From Hymenobacter piscis (GTDB taxonomy: Bacteria; Bacteroidota; Bacteroidia; Cytophagales; Hymenobacteraceae), in the NCBI RefSeq assembly GCF_018760735.1, contig NZ_JAHHZN010000002.1:186001-250000 (forward strand): 64,000 bases of DNA, read 5' to 3'. The translations under genes were made by a program, and so were the position numbers. This document shows, in pieces, positions 33,137 through 41,107 of this stretch. Positions within the stretch are counted from its first letter, which is position 1. Every line of letters begins with the position of its first letter. A model generated the notes under the pieces. It did no database searches and was not told the DNA's origin. It was given only the letters and a program-made list of their open reading frames with translations.

Positions 33137-33253
33137 GTGAAATGGTGAGATAGTGAAATGGTGAGTTTGATGTTCGAGGGACCTGGTTGCGCCATTCGCG
33201 CAGGTAGGACCGCTGAACATCAAACTCACCATTTCACTATCTCACCATTTCAC
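33137..33253. repeat. GTGAAATGGTGAGATAG inverted repeat with TTGCGCCA core (copy 2)
   Basis: Arms 33137-33175 and 33215-33253 are exact complements over 39 bases; the spacer contains GTTGCGCCATTCGCGCAGG. It separates convergent genes. Same family as 19937 and 55216. Confidence 0.9.
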
Positions 33254-33256
33254 CGC

Positions 33257-33880
33257 TTACAGCCCGCGTACGATGCGCAGCAGCTCGTGCTGGGTGGCCT
33301 GGGTTTTGTTTTTGGCGTACCAGCCGTGGAGCTGTTCGGCGAATTCCTCGTGGGTGGCGCCGGCGGCTTTCATTTCCAGGAACAGATCCTGGGCCAGAGC
33401 CGGACGCGGGCCCCAGTGGGTGACTTCGGTAAGCGTGTCGGCGTGCAGAACGAGCAGCTTGGGGATGGAGCGGCCGCCGTTGGTGAGGTAGCGGTCCATC
33501 AGGTCCAGGTTTTCGTCGCGCAGCAGGTAGTGGGTGCGGATGCGGCCGTGGCTGGCCTGGGCTATTTTTTCGAGCACGGGCACAATCTGGGCCGCGTCGC
33601 CGCACCAGCCTTCCGTGATGATGACCCACTCGTAGGGCAGGGTCAGGGCGGCCAGGGCTTCCGTCATTTCGGGCAGCAGCTCGGCCTTTTTGTCGAGGCG
33701 CTCCATGCGCTGGATGTTGAGGCGGGCGTAGGCCGTCAGGGCGTCGGTCTGGGTGGCGCCGGTGGTTTTGCCCTCGGCCATCAGCTCGTCGATGAGCTGG
33801 CGGTAAGCGGCGTAGGTGTAGGCGCCGGCGAGGCGCTCGGGGCTCAGCACGGGCGGCTGGGCGGCAATGGGAGTGGTCAT
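33257..33880 (-). CDS. Thioredoxin-fold protein with WCGDA motif
   Basis: A cytoplasmic 207-residue thioredoxin-like protein. The active-site loop reads EGWCGDAAQIVPVL: only one cysteine, with Asp in place of Pro and no second cysteine, so it cannot run a CxxC disulfide cycle. The cis-Pro region follows (GRSIPKLLVL). Such proteins are common in Bacteroidota and function is unknown; a monothiol or peroxiredoxin-like role is possible. ATG 33880 excludes a 33-residue extension that lies in a terminator. Confidence 0.8.
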   Translation of the reverse strand: MTTPIAAQPPVLSPERLAGAYTYAAYRQLIDELMAEGKTTGATQTDALTAYARLNIQRMERLDKKAELLPEMTEALAALTLPYEWVIITEGWCGDAAQIVPVLEKIAQASHGRIRTHYLLRDENLDLMDRYLTNGGRSIPKLLVLHADTLTEVTHWGPRPALAQDLFLEMKAAGATHEEFAEQLHGWYAKNKTQATQHELLRIVRGL

Positions 33881-33906
33881 ACGGAAAACAGATGGTCGGA
33901 CAAAAA

Positions 33907-33998
33907 GCGGCGGCCGGTTGTGGACGGCCGCCGCAGACACCCTAACAAACGAAAAACCCTTTCGGCTGGCCGAAGCCACCGAAAGGGTTTTTCGTTTG
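33907..33998 (-). terminator. Two consecutive hairpins after DinB gene
   Basis: A 9-10 bp GC stem (33907-33934, GCGGCGGCC arms) and a 20-bp stem (33946-33965 with 33979-33998, arms CAAACGAAAAACCC) lie between the DinB stop and the next gene. The A/T part of the second gives a U-run in both directions. Confidence 0.8.
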
Positions 33999-34015
33999 CC
34001 GTCGAATCCGGCGGC

Positions 34016-34519
34016 TTAGAGGCTGGGCACGTCGGCCGCCGCGGCCTGGGCCGACAGTTCGCGGCAGTAAGTGATGAAGTCGGTGTTGATGGGCTCCAGA
34101 CCGGCCGCGCGCAACTCCTTGGCCACCTGGGCCCGGTGGTAGTTGCCGTGCACGGGTACGTGGGTAAACACGTCCGATACCTGGCTGGTGTAGGCCTCGC
34201 CCACCGAGTTGGTGTAGGTAATGAGGCGGTGCTGCTCGGCTTCGTCGGCCTGCACGCCATACTGGTGGAAGCGCTCCGAGGTCTGCTCGTGCCAGTGGTG
34301 CAAACCGGCCAGATCGTGCTCCTGCCACACTTTTACGGGGCTGGGCGTGTTGGTTAGGCGACCCAGCCAGATGGCCTGGGCATTGAGCACGTGGCTGAAA
34401 ATACGCAGCGCACCGGCGGGCAAAGTGGCTCCCTGGGCCACAAGGCCGTCAAGGTGGCGCAGCAGGGTTTCATTGGCCCACACACCGTAGGCCCCCAGCT
34501 TTTCGTTGGTGTTAATCAT
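34016..34519 (-). CDS. DinB-family protein
   Basis: A 167-residue four-helix protein of the DinB/YfiT group, which are mostly metal-binding thiol transferases or damage-inducible proteins. Histidines expected to bind the metal are seen in RIFSHVLNAQ and in HGNYHRAQVAKEL. A -7 box lies at 34546-34553. It stands alone between repeats. Confidence 0.85.
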   Translation of the reverse strand: MINTNEKLGAYGVWANETLLRHLDGLVAQGATLPAGALRIFSHVLNAQAIWLGRLTNTPSPVKVWQEHDLAGLHHWHEQTSERFHQYGVQADEAEQHRLITYTNSVGEAYTSQVSDVFTHVPVHGNYHRAQVAKELRAAGLEPINTDFITYCRELSAQAAAADVPSL

Positions 34520-34521
34520 TA

Positions 34522-34693
34522 TTGAGGTAGAAAGTTGAGAAGTTACAAAGGTAGAAAGTCGGCGGGGGAAGCGGGGCGGCCGGCAAGTTGCAACGTGTCA
34601 GCAGGCAAGCGTTACCCCTATTCTGCGCCAGCAGCAGCATCTTCCTACAAGGCTCCCTTTCGAGCTTCCCAACTCCAACAACGTTCTACCTCG
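34522..34693. repeat. Degenerate inverted repeat with GAGGTAGAAAGTTG arms
   Basis: GAGGTAGAAAGTTGAGAAG (34524-34542) and CTTCCCAACTCCAACAACG...TTCTACCTC (34666-34693) are diverged complements, about 100 bp apart. The left arm overlaps the DinB promoter box TACCTTTG (minus, 34546-34553). Confidence 0.55.
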
Positions 34694-34701
34694 CCAAAGC
34701 C

Positions 34702-35172
34702 CTACCGTGGGTCCTGCCACACGAGCTTTTCTTCCGTGCGGTTATCCGCAAACTCGGGGCACTTGCCGTCGCCGCGCCCGGTCAGGCCGCCGTCGGGGTG
34801 GCAGAGGAGTTTTCCCTCGGCGTTGTAGAGGTTGCTGAACTGGTCGCAGCAGGGCGCCGACTCGTGATACACCGTGGCGCCGTTGTACTGGTAGCTGTAG
34901 ATGTGAATGGGCGGATTGGCTTTCTCGGCCTTAAAATGCGCCTGAATTTTGGTTTCCAGCCAGGCCGGCCGCCGGGCGTTGTCGAACGTGGGGGCCGGGT
35001 TGGGGGTGGGCTCGATGGTATTGGTGCTGGTGGGGGCGGGGGTTGAAACGCCGCCCGCCAGGCCGGTCTGGGGCGCATCGGTGGGCGTGTTCACGGCCAC
35101 GCCGCGCTGGCAGGCGGCAGAGAGGAGCAGCGCCGCCATCAGGGGGGCCGCCAGAAGCAGGGGAATGCGCAT
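34702..35172 (-). CDS. Lipoprotein with DUF6970-like domain
   Basis: A 156-residue exported lipoprotein: signal peptide with lipobox ALLLSAAC, a Pro/Thr-rich linker, and a compact Cys-rich domain (IHIYSYQYNGATVYHESAP, then CCDQFSNLYNAEGKLLCHPDGG and GDGKCPEF). The CCDQ...CHPDGG...CP pattern is what I recall from DUF6970; the assignment is moderate. ATG 35172 gives the signal peptide directly. Function unknown. Confidence 0.7.
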   Translation of the reverse strand: MRIPLLLAAPLMAALLLSAACQRGVAVNTPTDAPQTGLAGGVSTPAPTSTNTIEPTPNPAPTFDNARRPAWLETKIQAHFKAEKANPPIHIYSYQYNGATVYHESAPCCDQFSNLYNAEGKLLCHPDGGLTGRGDGKCPEFADNRTEEKLVWQDPR

Positions 35173-35288
35173 AGGAAAGCAGGTTGTGGGCCGTGGTGGG
35201 CACCTGCCGTAACCATCGGGGCGGCAAAGATGCATATAAACCACCGGTACGCAGGCCGGCTACACTTCGTTGGCGCCCGCCCCCGGCC

Positions 35289-35693
35289 CTACCCGCCGGC
35301 CAGATACGGCCAGAACACCACCACCCCCACCACGGCCGCGGCCAGGGCCATCACCAGCACGGCCCCGGCCGCCACATCCTTGGCCCGCCCCGCCAGGGGG
35401 TGGTACTGGGGCGAAACCAGGTTCACGACGGCTTCCACGGCCGTGTTCACCAGCTCGGCGCACCACACGGCCCCCACGCTCAGCACCACCGCCACCCACT
35501 CCCAGCGGGCCAGCCCGCAGTACAGGCCCAGCGCCACCACCACCACCGTGGCGGCGGCATGGAACCACAGGTGCACTTCCGTGCGCAACGCCGCCCGCAC
35601 GCCCCGGAAGGCGTAGCCAAAGCTGGCCGCCCGCTGCCGCACCAGGGCCGGAAAGCGCCGGGGCGCCGGCCGGCCGGGGTCAGCCGCGGGCAT
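35289..35693 (-). CDS. dgkA: Diacylglycerol/undecaprenol kinase, DgkA family
   Basis: A 134-residue integral membrane kinase with three helices. The active-site signature AELVNTAVEAVVNLVSP and GRAKDVAAGAVLV are present. It should phosphorylate diacylglycerol or undecaprenol for lipid recycling; Gram-positive-like sequences favour undecaprenol, but this cannot be settled by eye. Its start overlaps the end of the upstream GNAT gene by 14 bases, so the two are translationally coupled. Confidence 0.88.
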   Translation of the reverse strand: MPAADPGRPAPRRFPALVRQRAASFGYAFRGVRAALRTEVHLWFHAAATVVVVALGLYCGLARWEWVAVVLSVGAVWCAELVNTAVEAVVNLVSPQYHPLAGRAKDVAAGAVLVMALAAAVVGVVVFWPYLAGG

Positions 35694-36276
35694 CGAACTG
35701 CTGGAAAACGGTGTGGCGCAGCTGCTCCCACTCGGGGCGCAGAATGCTGAAGTACACGGTGTCGCGGCGGCGGCCGCCCTGGGTGGGCATGTGGCTGCGC
35801 AGAATGCCTTCCTCGGTGGCGCCCAGGCGGCGCATGGCTTCGCGGCTGGGCCAGTTGCGCACGTCGGTTTTGAGCTCTACCCGCTCGCAGGCCAGCTCCC
35901 CGAAGGCGTATTTGAGCAGCAGGTGCTTGGCGGCGCGGTTGAGGCCGGTGCGCTGGTAGGGCCGCCCCAGCCAGGTCCACCCGATTTCCAGGCGGCCTTC
36001 TGCTAAAGCCAGGTTGCCGTAGCTGGTGGTGCCCGCCACCCGGCCGCTGGCCCGGTCCACGATGGCGAAGGGGTAGCGGCGGCCGGCCTCGCGGGCCCGC
36101 ACGCTCTCGGTCAGCCAGGCCGCCAGCTCCACGCTGTTGGCCGGCATGGGCGTGGGCGTAAACTGCCAGATGGCCGGCTCGAAGGCAATTTCCTTAAGCT
36201 CGTCGAAGTCGGTGAGTTCGAGGGAGCGGAGGCGGACGCGGCTGTTTTCGAGCGTGATGGCGCGGGCGAAGTTCAT
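35680..36276 (-). CDS. GNAT acetyltransferase, RimJ/RimL-like
   Basis: A 198-residue GNAT protein: NSRVRLRSLELTDFDELKEI at the start, FAIVDRASGRVAGTTSYGNL and EIGWTWLGRPYQRTGLNRAAKHLLL with the acetyl-CoA loop. It overlaps dgkA by 14 bases. A leftward box CATCTTTAC at 36305-36313 could be its promoter. Confidence 0.85.
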   Translation of the reverse strand: MNFARAITLENSRVRLRSLELTDFDELKEIAFEPAIWQFTPTPMPANSVELAAWLTESVRAREAGRRYPFAIVDRASGRVAGTTSYGNLALAEGRLEIGWTWLGRPYQRTGLNRAAKHLLLKYAFGELACERVELKTDVRNWPSREAMRRLGATEEGILRSHMPTQGGRRRDTVYFSILRPEWEQLRHTVFQQFDARG

Positions 36277-36351
36277 GCGGGCGGAGCAGGTGGTGGGGCC
36301 GACCGTAAAGATGCCGGATTTCCCCCACTCCCGCCAACTCCCGCTACTGCC

Positions 36352-36384
36352 GCCCCGCCCCTTCCCCCACCCCGCCCCGCCCCG
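36352..36384 (-). other. G-quadruplex motif (C-tracts on plus strand)
   Basis: Six consecutive C-runs of four or more separated by 1-2 bases (CCCCGCCCC, CCCCCACCCCGCCCCGCCCC) give a strong G4 motif on the minus strand, just upstream of the GNAT promoter box and next to the minisatellite. Confidence 0.6.
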
Positions 36385-36396
36385 GTAGCCCCGGGC

Positions 36397-36606
36397 GCAC
36401 CCAAATTCTCTACCAGAGCACCCAAAGCCCTCCCCGGCACACCCGAATCCGTTCCCGGTACACCCGAAGCCCTCCCCGGCGCACCCGAATCAGTCCCCGG
36501 CGCACCCGAAACCGTTCCCGGCGCACCTGAAGCCCTTCCCGGAGCACCCGAATCTCTTGCCGGCGCACCCGAAGCTCTTGCCGGAGCAACCGAAGCTGAT
36601 TCCGGC
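36397..36606. repeat. 21-bp minisatellite, ten units
   Basis: Ten head-to-tail 21-bp units with consensus GCACCCGAAKCCSTTCCCGGC, starting every 21 bases from 36397. Units diverge by a few bases each. Both strands are open: the plus strand would encode APE-S/A-x-PG heptads and the minus strand SGAPGxx heptads. A gene on either strand is unproven, although a rightward terminator follows at 36663. Confidence 0.9.
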
Positions 36607-36662
36607 GCTGTTTTCGGTGTTTGGGATGCTCCGGCGGCGGCGGCGGCGGGCTCCAAACGCAA

Positions 36663-36699
36663 GCCGGACGCCCTGTTGAGGAGCGTCCGGCCGGTTTTT
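36663..36699 (+). terminator. Rightward terminator after minisatellite
   Basis: GCCGGACGC and GCGTCCGGC form a stem around an 11-base loop, followed by GG and five T. It is oriented to end a plus-strand transcript crossing the minisatellite, where no annotated gene exists. The rest of the 533-bp gap shows nothing further. Confidence 0.6.
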
Positions 36700-36809
36700 A
36701 AGCAGCATGTCCCCCCGTCGTCCGGCGCGCCCCGGCGTCCGTGCCAGTTGAACGGCACGCGGGGGCGGTTTGGGCCTCGTTCGGGGAGGCGGGGCGCCGG
36801 GGCGTGGCG

Positions 36810-38216
36810 CTACTTCTTGATTTCGCCCACCATGTCCTCGGGCTTGAGCCACTCGTTGAACTGCTCCTCGGTGAGGTAGCCCAGCTGGAGGGCGGTTTCC
36901 TTCAGGGTCGAGCCGTTTTTGTGGGCCGTCTGGGCAATTTCGGCGGCTTTGTAGTAGCCGATGTGGGGGTTGAGGGCCGTCACCAGCATCAGGCTGCTGT
37001 CCACGTGCTTCTTGATGTTGGCTTCCAGGGGCTCGATGCCCACGGCGCACTTATCGTTGAACGACACGCACACATCCCCAATCAGGCGGGCCGAGTGCAG
37101 GAAGTTGTAGATCATCACCGGCTTGAACACGTTCAGCTCGAAGTGGCCGCTCATGCCGCCGATGTTGATGGCTACGTCGTTGCCCATTACCTGGGCGGCT
37201 ACCATCGTCATGGCCTCGCACTGGGTGGGGTTCACCTTGCCGGGCATGATGCTGGAGCCGGGCTCGTTGTCGGGGATGTGCAGCTCGCCGATGCCGGCGC
37301 GGGGGCCCGAGGCCAGCAAACGGATATCGTTGCCGATTTTCATCAGCGAAGCCGCCACCGTTTTCAAAGCGCCGTGGGCTTCCACGATGGCGTCGTGGGC
37401 GGCCAGGGCTTCAAACTTGTTTTCGGCCGTGATGAAGGGCAGGCCGGTGAGGTCAGCAATGTGCTTGGCCACGTTCTCGGAGTAGCCGGCGGGCGTGTTG
37501 ATGCCGGTGCCCACAGCGGTGCCGCCCAGGGCCAGCTCCGAAAGGTGCGCCAGCGTGTTCTTGATGGCGCGCAAACCGTGGTCGAGCTGCGACACGTAGC
37601 CGCTGAACTCCTGGCCCACCGTCAGCGGCGTAGCATCCATGAGGTGGGTACGGCCGATTTTGACGATGTGCATGAACTGCTCGCTCTTGCGTTGAAGCGT
37701 GTCGCGCAGCTTCTCGATGCCGGGAATGGTGGTTTCGACCAGGATTTTGTAGGCCGCAATGTGCATGGCCGTCGGGAACGTGTCGTTGGAGCTCTGGCTC
37801 TTGTTCACGTCGTCGTTGGGGGCCAGCACCTTCTTCTCGTCCTGGAGGCTGCCGCCCTGCAGCACGTGGCCGCGGTAGGCTACCACCTCGTTCACGTTCA
37901 TGTTGCTCTGGGTGCCCGAGCCGGTCTGCCACACCACCAGCGGAAACTGGTCGTCGAGCTTGCCGTCCAGGATTTCGTCGCACACGCGGCCAATCAGCTC
38001 GGCTTTGTCGGCGGGCAGGATGCCGGCGTCGCGGTTGGTAAGGGCGGCGGCTTTCTTGAGGTAGGCAAAGGCGCGGATGATTTCCTTGGGCATCCGGTTG
38101 ATGTCCTGGGCAATCTGGAAGTTGTCGATGCTGCGCTGGGTCTGGGCGCCGTAGTAGGCGTCGGCCGGCACCTGCACGGTGCCCATGGTGTCTTTCTCGG
38201 TGCGGAACTGCGTCAT
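36810..38216 (-). CDS. fumC: Class II fumarate hydratase
   Basis: FumC interconverts fumarate and malate in the TCA cycle, without an iron-sulfur cluster. The protein is 468 aa, with [49 protein letters not shown] and the signature [16 protein letters not shown] 38216 begins the conserved sequence; a longer open frame upstream is not family-like. A -7 box lies at 38281-38288. The gap downstream carries the minisatellite. Confidence 0.95.
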   Translation of the reverse strand: MTQFRTEKDTMGTVQVPADAYYGAQTQRSIDNFQIAQDINRMPKEIIRAFAYLKKAAALTNRDAGILPADKAELIGRVCDEILDGKLDDQFPLVVWQTGSGTQSNMNVNEVVAYRGHVLQGGSLQDEKKVLAPNDDVNKSQSSNDTFPTAMHIAAYKILVETTIPGIEKLRDTLQRKSEQFMHIVKIGRTHLMDATPLTVGQEFSGYVSQLDHGLRAIKNTLAHLSELALGGTAVGTGINTPAGYSENVAKHIADLTGLPFITAENKFEALAAHDAIVEAHGALKTVAASLMKIGNDIRLLASGPRAGIGELHIPDNEPGSSIMPGKVNPTQCEAMTMVAAQVMGNDVAINIGGMSGHFELNVFKPVMIYNFLHSARLIGDVCVSFNDKCAVGIEPLEANIKKHVDSSLMLVTALNPHIGYYKAAEIAQTAHKNGSTLKETALQLGYLTEEQFNEWLKPEDMVGEIKK

Positions 38217-38280
38217 GCTTCTGGTGGGGTGAGAAGGGGATGAGGTGACAGGGAAACAGGCTGCGGCCGGGGCCGCCGGG

Positions 38281-38288
38281 CAAAAGTA
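38281..38288 (-). promoter_or_regulatory. -7 box for fumC
   Basis: TACTTTTG on the minus strand, 65 bases before the ATG. Confidence 0.5.
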
Positions 38289-38411
38289 CGCAACCCGGCC
38301 CCGTACCCGACCCAAAATCCCCAAATTCTGCGGGTATCCGGCGCGGCCACCAACCCGCCGGCTGCGTATAGCCGGCCAGTAGCTTTCCATCCGACTTATC
38401 TGCCCTACCTC

Positions 38412-38699
38412 ATGAAAAAGACCTTCGAAGACGAATCCGACGCCCTGTCTGCCTCGCCCGCCACGCCAACCGCCCACCAGGACGCGGCCATCACGCCGCC
38501 CAACGAGGAGAATAAAGAGTCTACCAGCACCCGCGTAGGCGGCACCTCGGCCACCAACGAAACGTCGGTGCCCACCGCCGGCAACGGAGCGCCCGATTAC
38601 AGCCAGGTAGAAGTAAAAACCGAGCCCGAACTGCCCACCCCCGACAAAGCCGGCGGCAGCGCCACCGAGCCCGCCAGCGGCGGCGGCTACAGCGGGTAG
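38412..38699 (+). CDS. Small acidic disordered protein
   Basis: A 95-residue protein with no signal peptide or helix, rich in Ser, Thr, Ala, Pro and Glu ([15 protein letters not shown] at the start, [15 protein letters not shown] at the end). Nothing identifies a family. The ATG and a run of AAAAAGACC look like a natural start, and the codon use matches the neighbours. A real gene is likely; function unknown. Confidence 0.6.
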   Translation: MKKTFEDESDALSASPATPTAHQDAAITPPNEENKESTSTRVGGTSATNETSVPTAGNGAPDYSQVEVKTEPELPTPDKAGGSATEPASGGGYSG

Positions 38700-38700
38700 C

Positions 38701-38908
38701 AGTGAACCGGGGAACTGGTGGACCGGGGAAATGTCATTGCGAGCGAAGCGAAGCAATCCGTCCTTTTCACTGCCCCAAAGCCCTGATCAGCAACAAGCCC
38801 CTGACGCCTGGTTCTGGTGTCAGGGGCTTTTGCGTGGGTTGGGCTGGGAACTGCGTGCAGGACGGATTGCTTGGCTTCGCTTGGCTTGCAATGACACCTC
38901 CCCGGTTC
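38701..38908. repeat. GTCATTGCGAGCGAAGC repeat enclosing a terminator
   Basis: Arms near 38731-38763 (GTCATTGCGAGCGAAGCG) and 38860-38897 (its diverged complement) flank an inner 14-bp hairpin at 38795-38829 (AAGCCCCTGACGCC). Outer GTGAACCGGGG pairs with CCCCGGTTCAC. It lies between convergent genes and touches the stop of the anti-sigma gene. Confidence 0.85.
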
Positions 38909-40289
38909 ACCGTTCTATCTTGAACGGGACGTTGACAACGACTTTGCGGGCCACGCGGCGGTTGTTCTGCACGGCCGGGAACCAGGCCGGCCCCGCTTTC
39001 AGCAGGCGCAGGGCTTCCTCATCGCACTCCGGCGACACGGACTTGACCACTTTAAAGTCACTGAGCCTGCCGTCGGCTCCTACTACGAATTGTACCCGTA
39101 CCGTGCCGTCGCGACGGTCCGTGAGGGCTTTTTCGGGGTAGTCGAGGCTGTCGGCCAAGTACTGGCGCAGGGCTGCAAAGCCGCCCGCGGGCATGGCTCC
39201 GAGGCTGGGCAGCAGGGGCGGGGCCTCGCGGCGGACCACTACTACTTCGCTGAGTTGCTTGGTATCGGGCGCCAACGCCAGGGCCAGGGTCGAGTCGGTG
39301 GGGCGCAGGGCCCGAGTCTGGGGCGAGTAGCCGATGGAGCTGACACTCAGCTGGGGCGTAGCGGCGGGCACTTGCAGCGAAAAGGAGCCGTCGGCGTTGG
39401 TGCTGGTGCCCGTTTGGGTGCCAGGCACCCGTACGGTAGCGCCCGGCATGGGCTGGCCCGCCGTATCCGTCACGCGGCCCTGAATGGTGCGCGTGGCCTC
39501 CGGAGCCACCGGGGCGGCCGCCACCGACACGCCGGCCACGCGGGCCATTTTCGCTCTGGCCGCTACCAGCTCCGATGGTGCGGCTGCCTTGCGTTCTGCT
39601 AGTACCGGACCCGACATAGCCAGGGCCGCCGGCTCACCAACCGGAGCCACATCTGCTGCAGGGGTACTGGTCGCTAAGCCAGCCGCGTCCAGCCCCGCCA
39701 GATCGGCCGCGACGGCCGTTTCCCCATCGGCCACCCGCACCGGGCGGCGCGACCGGGCCGCCAGTCCCGGCCGCCGCAGCGGGGAGGCCAGGGCCACCGG
39801 CGAAACGGCCGCCACTTCGGGGGCGGCGGCAACAGGGGGCTCCGTTGGGCGTATCGTGGCCGTTGTGGTTTTTTCGCGGGTGACTTGCGGAACCGGGCCC
39901 GTGGCCAGCTCCGGCGTGCTGCTGAACCGGCTCACGGTCAGCCAGCCCACCACGCCCAATGACAGCAGCAGCACGGCCGCGGCCGCCAACGGCCGCCACG
40001 CCCACAGCGAAACGACGGCGGGTTCGGGAGCCGCGGCAGAGGCCAGCTCGGCCACGCGGGTGTGCAGGCGGTGGCGCAACGTGTCCACGCTGGCTTCGTG
40101 CGCGGCGGCGGGCTGCATTTCCAGGCCTTCGAGCACCTCCGCGCACTGGTCGCAGGCTAAGGTATGGGCTTCCACGGCGTGCTCCTGGGCGGGCGGCAGC
40201 TTGCCGGCCACGTACCGGCGCAGCAGCTCCACCGGCAGGTGGGCGCCGGCCGGGGCAGAGAGGGCGGAAGGCTGGTCAGGGCGAGGCAT
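38907..40289 (-). CDS. Anti-sigma-like protein fused to carboxypeptidase-D-like and TonB-like domains
   Basis: A 460-residue membrane protein. Order: a cytoplasmic zinc-anti-sigma-like segment with HTLACDQC (H-x3-C-x2-C), a membrane helix (LAAAAVLLLSLGVVGWLTV, about 103-121), a long Ala/Pro/Val-rich linker, a carboxypeptidase-regulatory-like beta sandwich (TIQGRVTDTAGQPMPGATVR) and a TonB C-terminal-type domain (YPEKALTDRRDGTVRVQFVV). It overlaps the upstream ECF sigma gene by 14 bases, so it should hold that sigma factor and release it on an envelope signal (inference). The C-terminal combination is unusual for an anti-sigma factor. Confidence 0.8.
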   Translation of the reverse strand: MPRPDQPSALSAPAGAHLPVELLRRYVAGKLPPAQEHAVEAHTLACDQCAEVLEGLEMQPAAAHEASVDTLRHRLHTRVAELASAAAPEPAVVSLWAWRPLAAAAVLLLSLGVVGWLTVSRFSSTPELATGPVPQVTREKTTTATIRPTEPPVAAAPEVAAVSPVALASPLRRPGLAARSRRPVRVADGETAVAADLAGLDAAGLATSTPAADVAPVGEPAALAMSGPVLAERKAAAPSELVAARAKMARVAGVSVAAAPVAPEATRTIQGRVTDTAGQPMPGATVRVPGTQTGTSTNADGSFSLQVPAATPQLSVSSIGYSPQTRALRPTDSTLALALAPDTKQLSEVVVVRREAPPLLPSLGAMPAGGFAALRQYLADSLDYPEKALTDRRDGTVRVQFVVGADGRLSDFKVVKSVSPECDEEALRLLKAGPAWFPAVQNNRRVARKVVVNVPFKIER

Positions 40290-40908
40290 CGGAGGCGGAG
40301 GCTTGCAGCAGGCGGCGCAGGTTGCGCTTCCCGTTTTGAAGGTGACTTTTTACGGCGTTCAGGTCGAGGCCGGTGAGGGTTGCTACTTCGCGGTAGCTTT
40401 TCTTTTCCAGGTAAAACAGCTCCAGACACTGGCGCTGACCGGGCGGCAATTCGGCGAGGGTGTGCTCCAGTTGCTGAAGCTGCTGTTCGTGCTGCTCGGC
40501 TTCGGCGGGGTCGTCTGCTACCAGATGCCGGGCGGCGGCCGATTCCATACCGGCGGCATCGGGAAAATGCACCACCAGCGCCCCGCCCGCCGCCGGCCCG
40601 GCCCGTTGCCGGGCCCGCAGCACCATCAGGCAGTGGTTGCGGGCGGTAGTTTGCAGCCAGGCCGGGAAGTTGTCCACCGCGTGCCGGCGCAGCTTATCTA
40701 CCAGCTCCTCAAATACCTGCATCACGGCGTCCTGGGCATCGGCCTCGTCGCGCAGGTAGCGGCGGCTCACGGCCAGCACCAGGGCCATGTGCCGCTCATA
40801 AAGGGTTCCCAGATCGTGCACGTCGCCCTGGGCATGGTAGCGCCGGAGCAGTTCCGCATCGGAAAGCTCGGCGGCAGGCGCAGGACGGGGAGTGCGACGG
40901 AAAAACAT
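40276..40908 (-). CDS. ECF-type RNA polymerase sigma factor
   Basis: A 210-residue sigma-70 family factor with only regions 2 and 4. Region 2 includes RRYLRDEADAQDAVMQVFEELV, and region 4 has YLEKKSYREVATLTGLDLNAVKSHLQNG as its helix-turn-helix (split here from its continuation KRNLRRLL). The Gln/Glu-rich linker is longer than usual. It is co-transcribed and overlaps with the anti-sigma-like gene downstream. It should direct polymerase to promoters controlled by an envelope signal. Confidence 0.92.
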   Translation of the reverse strand: MFFRRTPRPAPAAELSDAELLRRYHAQGDVHDLGTLYERHMALVLAVSRRYLRDEADAQDAVMQVFEELVDKLRRHAVDNFPAWLQTTARNHCLMVLRARQRAGPAAGGALVVHFPDAAGMESAAARHLVADDPAEAEQHEQQLQQLEHTLAELPPGQRQCLELFYLEKKSYREVATLTGLDLNAVKSHLQNGKRNLRRLLQASASDASP

Positions 40909-40913
40909 GCGAG

Positions 40914-41107
40914 AAGCCGGGAATTGGGAGCCGGGAGCCAGGAGCCGGGAGCTGAAAGCCAGGAGCCAGGAGCAAGAAGAACTGTCATTCCGAGTGAAGC
41001 GAGGACTCTGGGAGAATTCGTTGGACGATTACGTGCAACGGGTCAGGCCAGATTCCTCGCTTCACTCGGAATGACAGTTCTTCTTACTTCTAGCTCCCGG
41101 CTCCTTA
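40914..41107. repeat. GTCATTCCGAGTGAAGC repeat with GAGCCGGGAGCCAGG arms
   Basis: Inner arms 40975-41005 and 41054-41084 are exact complements over 31 bases. The left outer arm is a reiteration of GGAGCC(G/A)GGAGC; the right outer arm (TAGCTCCCGGCTCCTTA) overlaps the stop codon of the gene at 41105. Confidence 0.88.

Noticed and set aside
36397..36606. Regular repeats that could suggest a CRISPR array
   Set aside because: Units are directly adjacent 21-mers without spacers, and no cas gene is present; it is a minisatellite.
36273..36758. Long minus-strand ORF across the minisatellite (161 codons)
   Set aside because: Composed of low-complexity GAPG/SGAP heptads and Gly/Ala-rich ends in very GC-rich DNA; overlaps the promoter of the GNAT gene; no family features.
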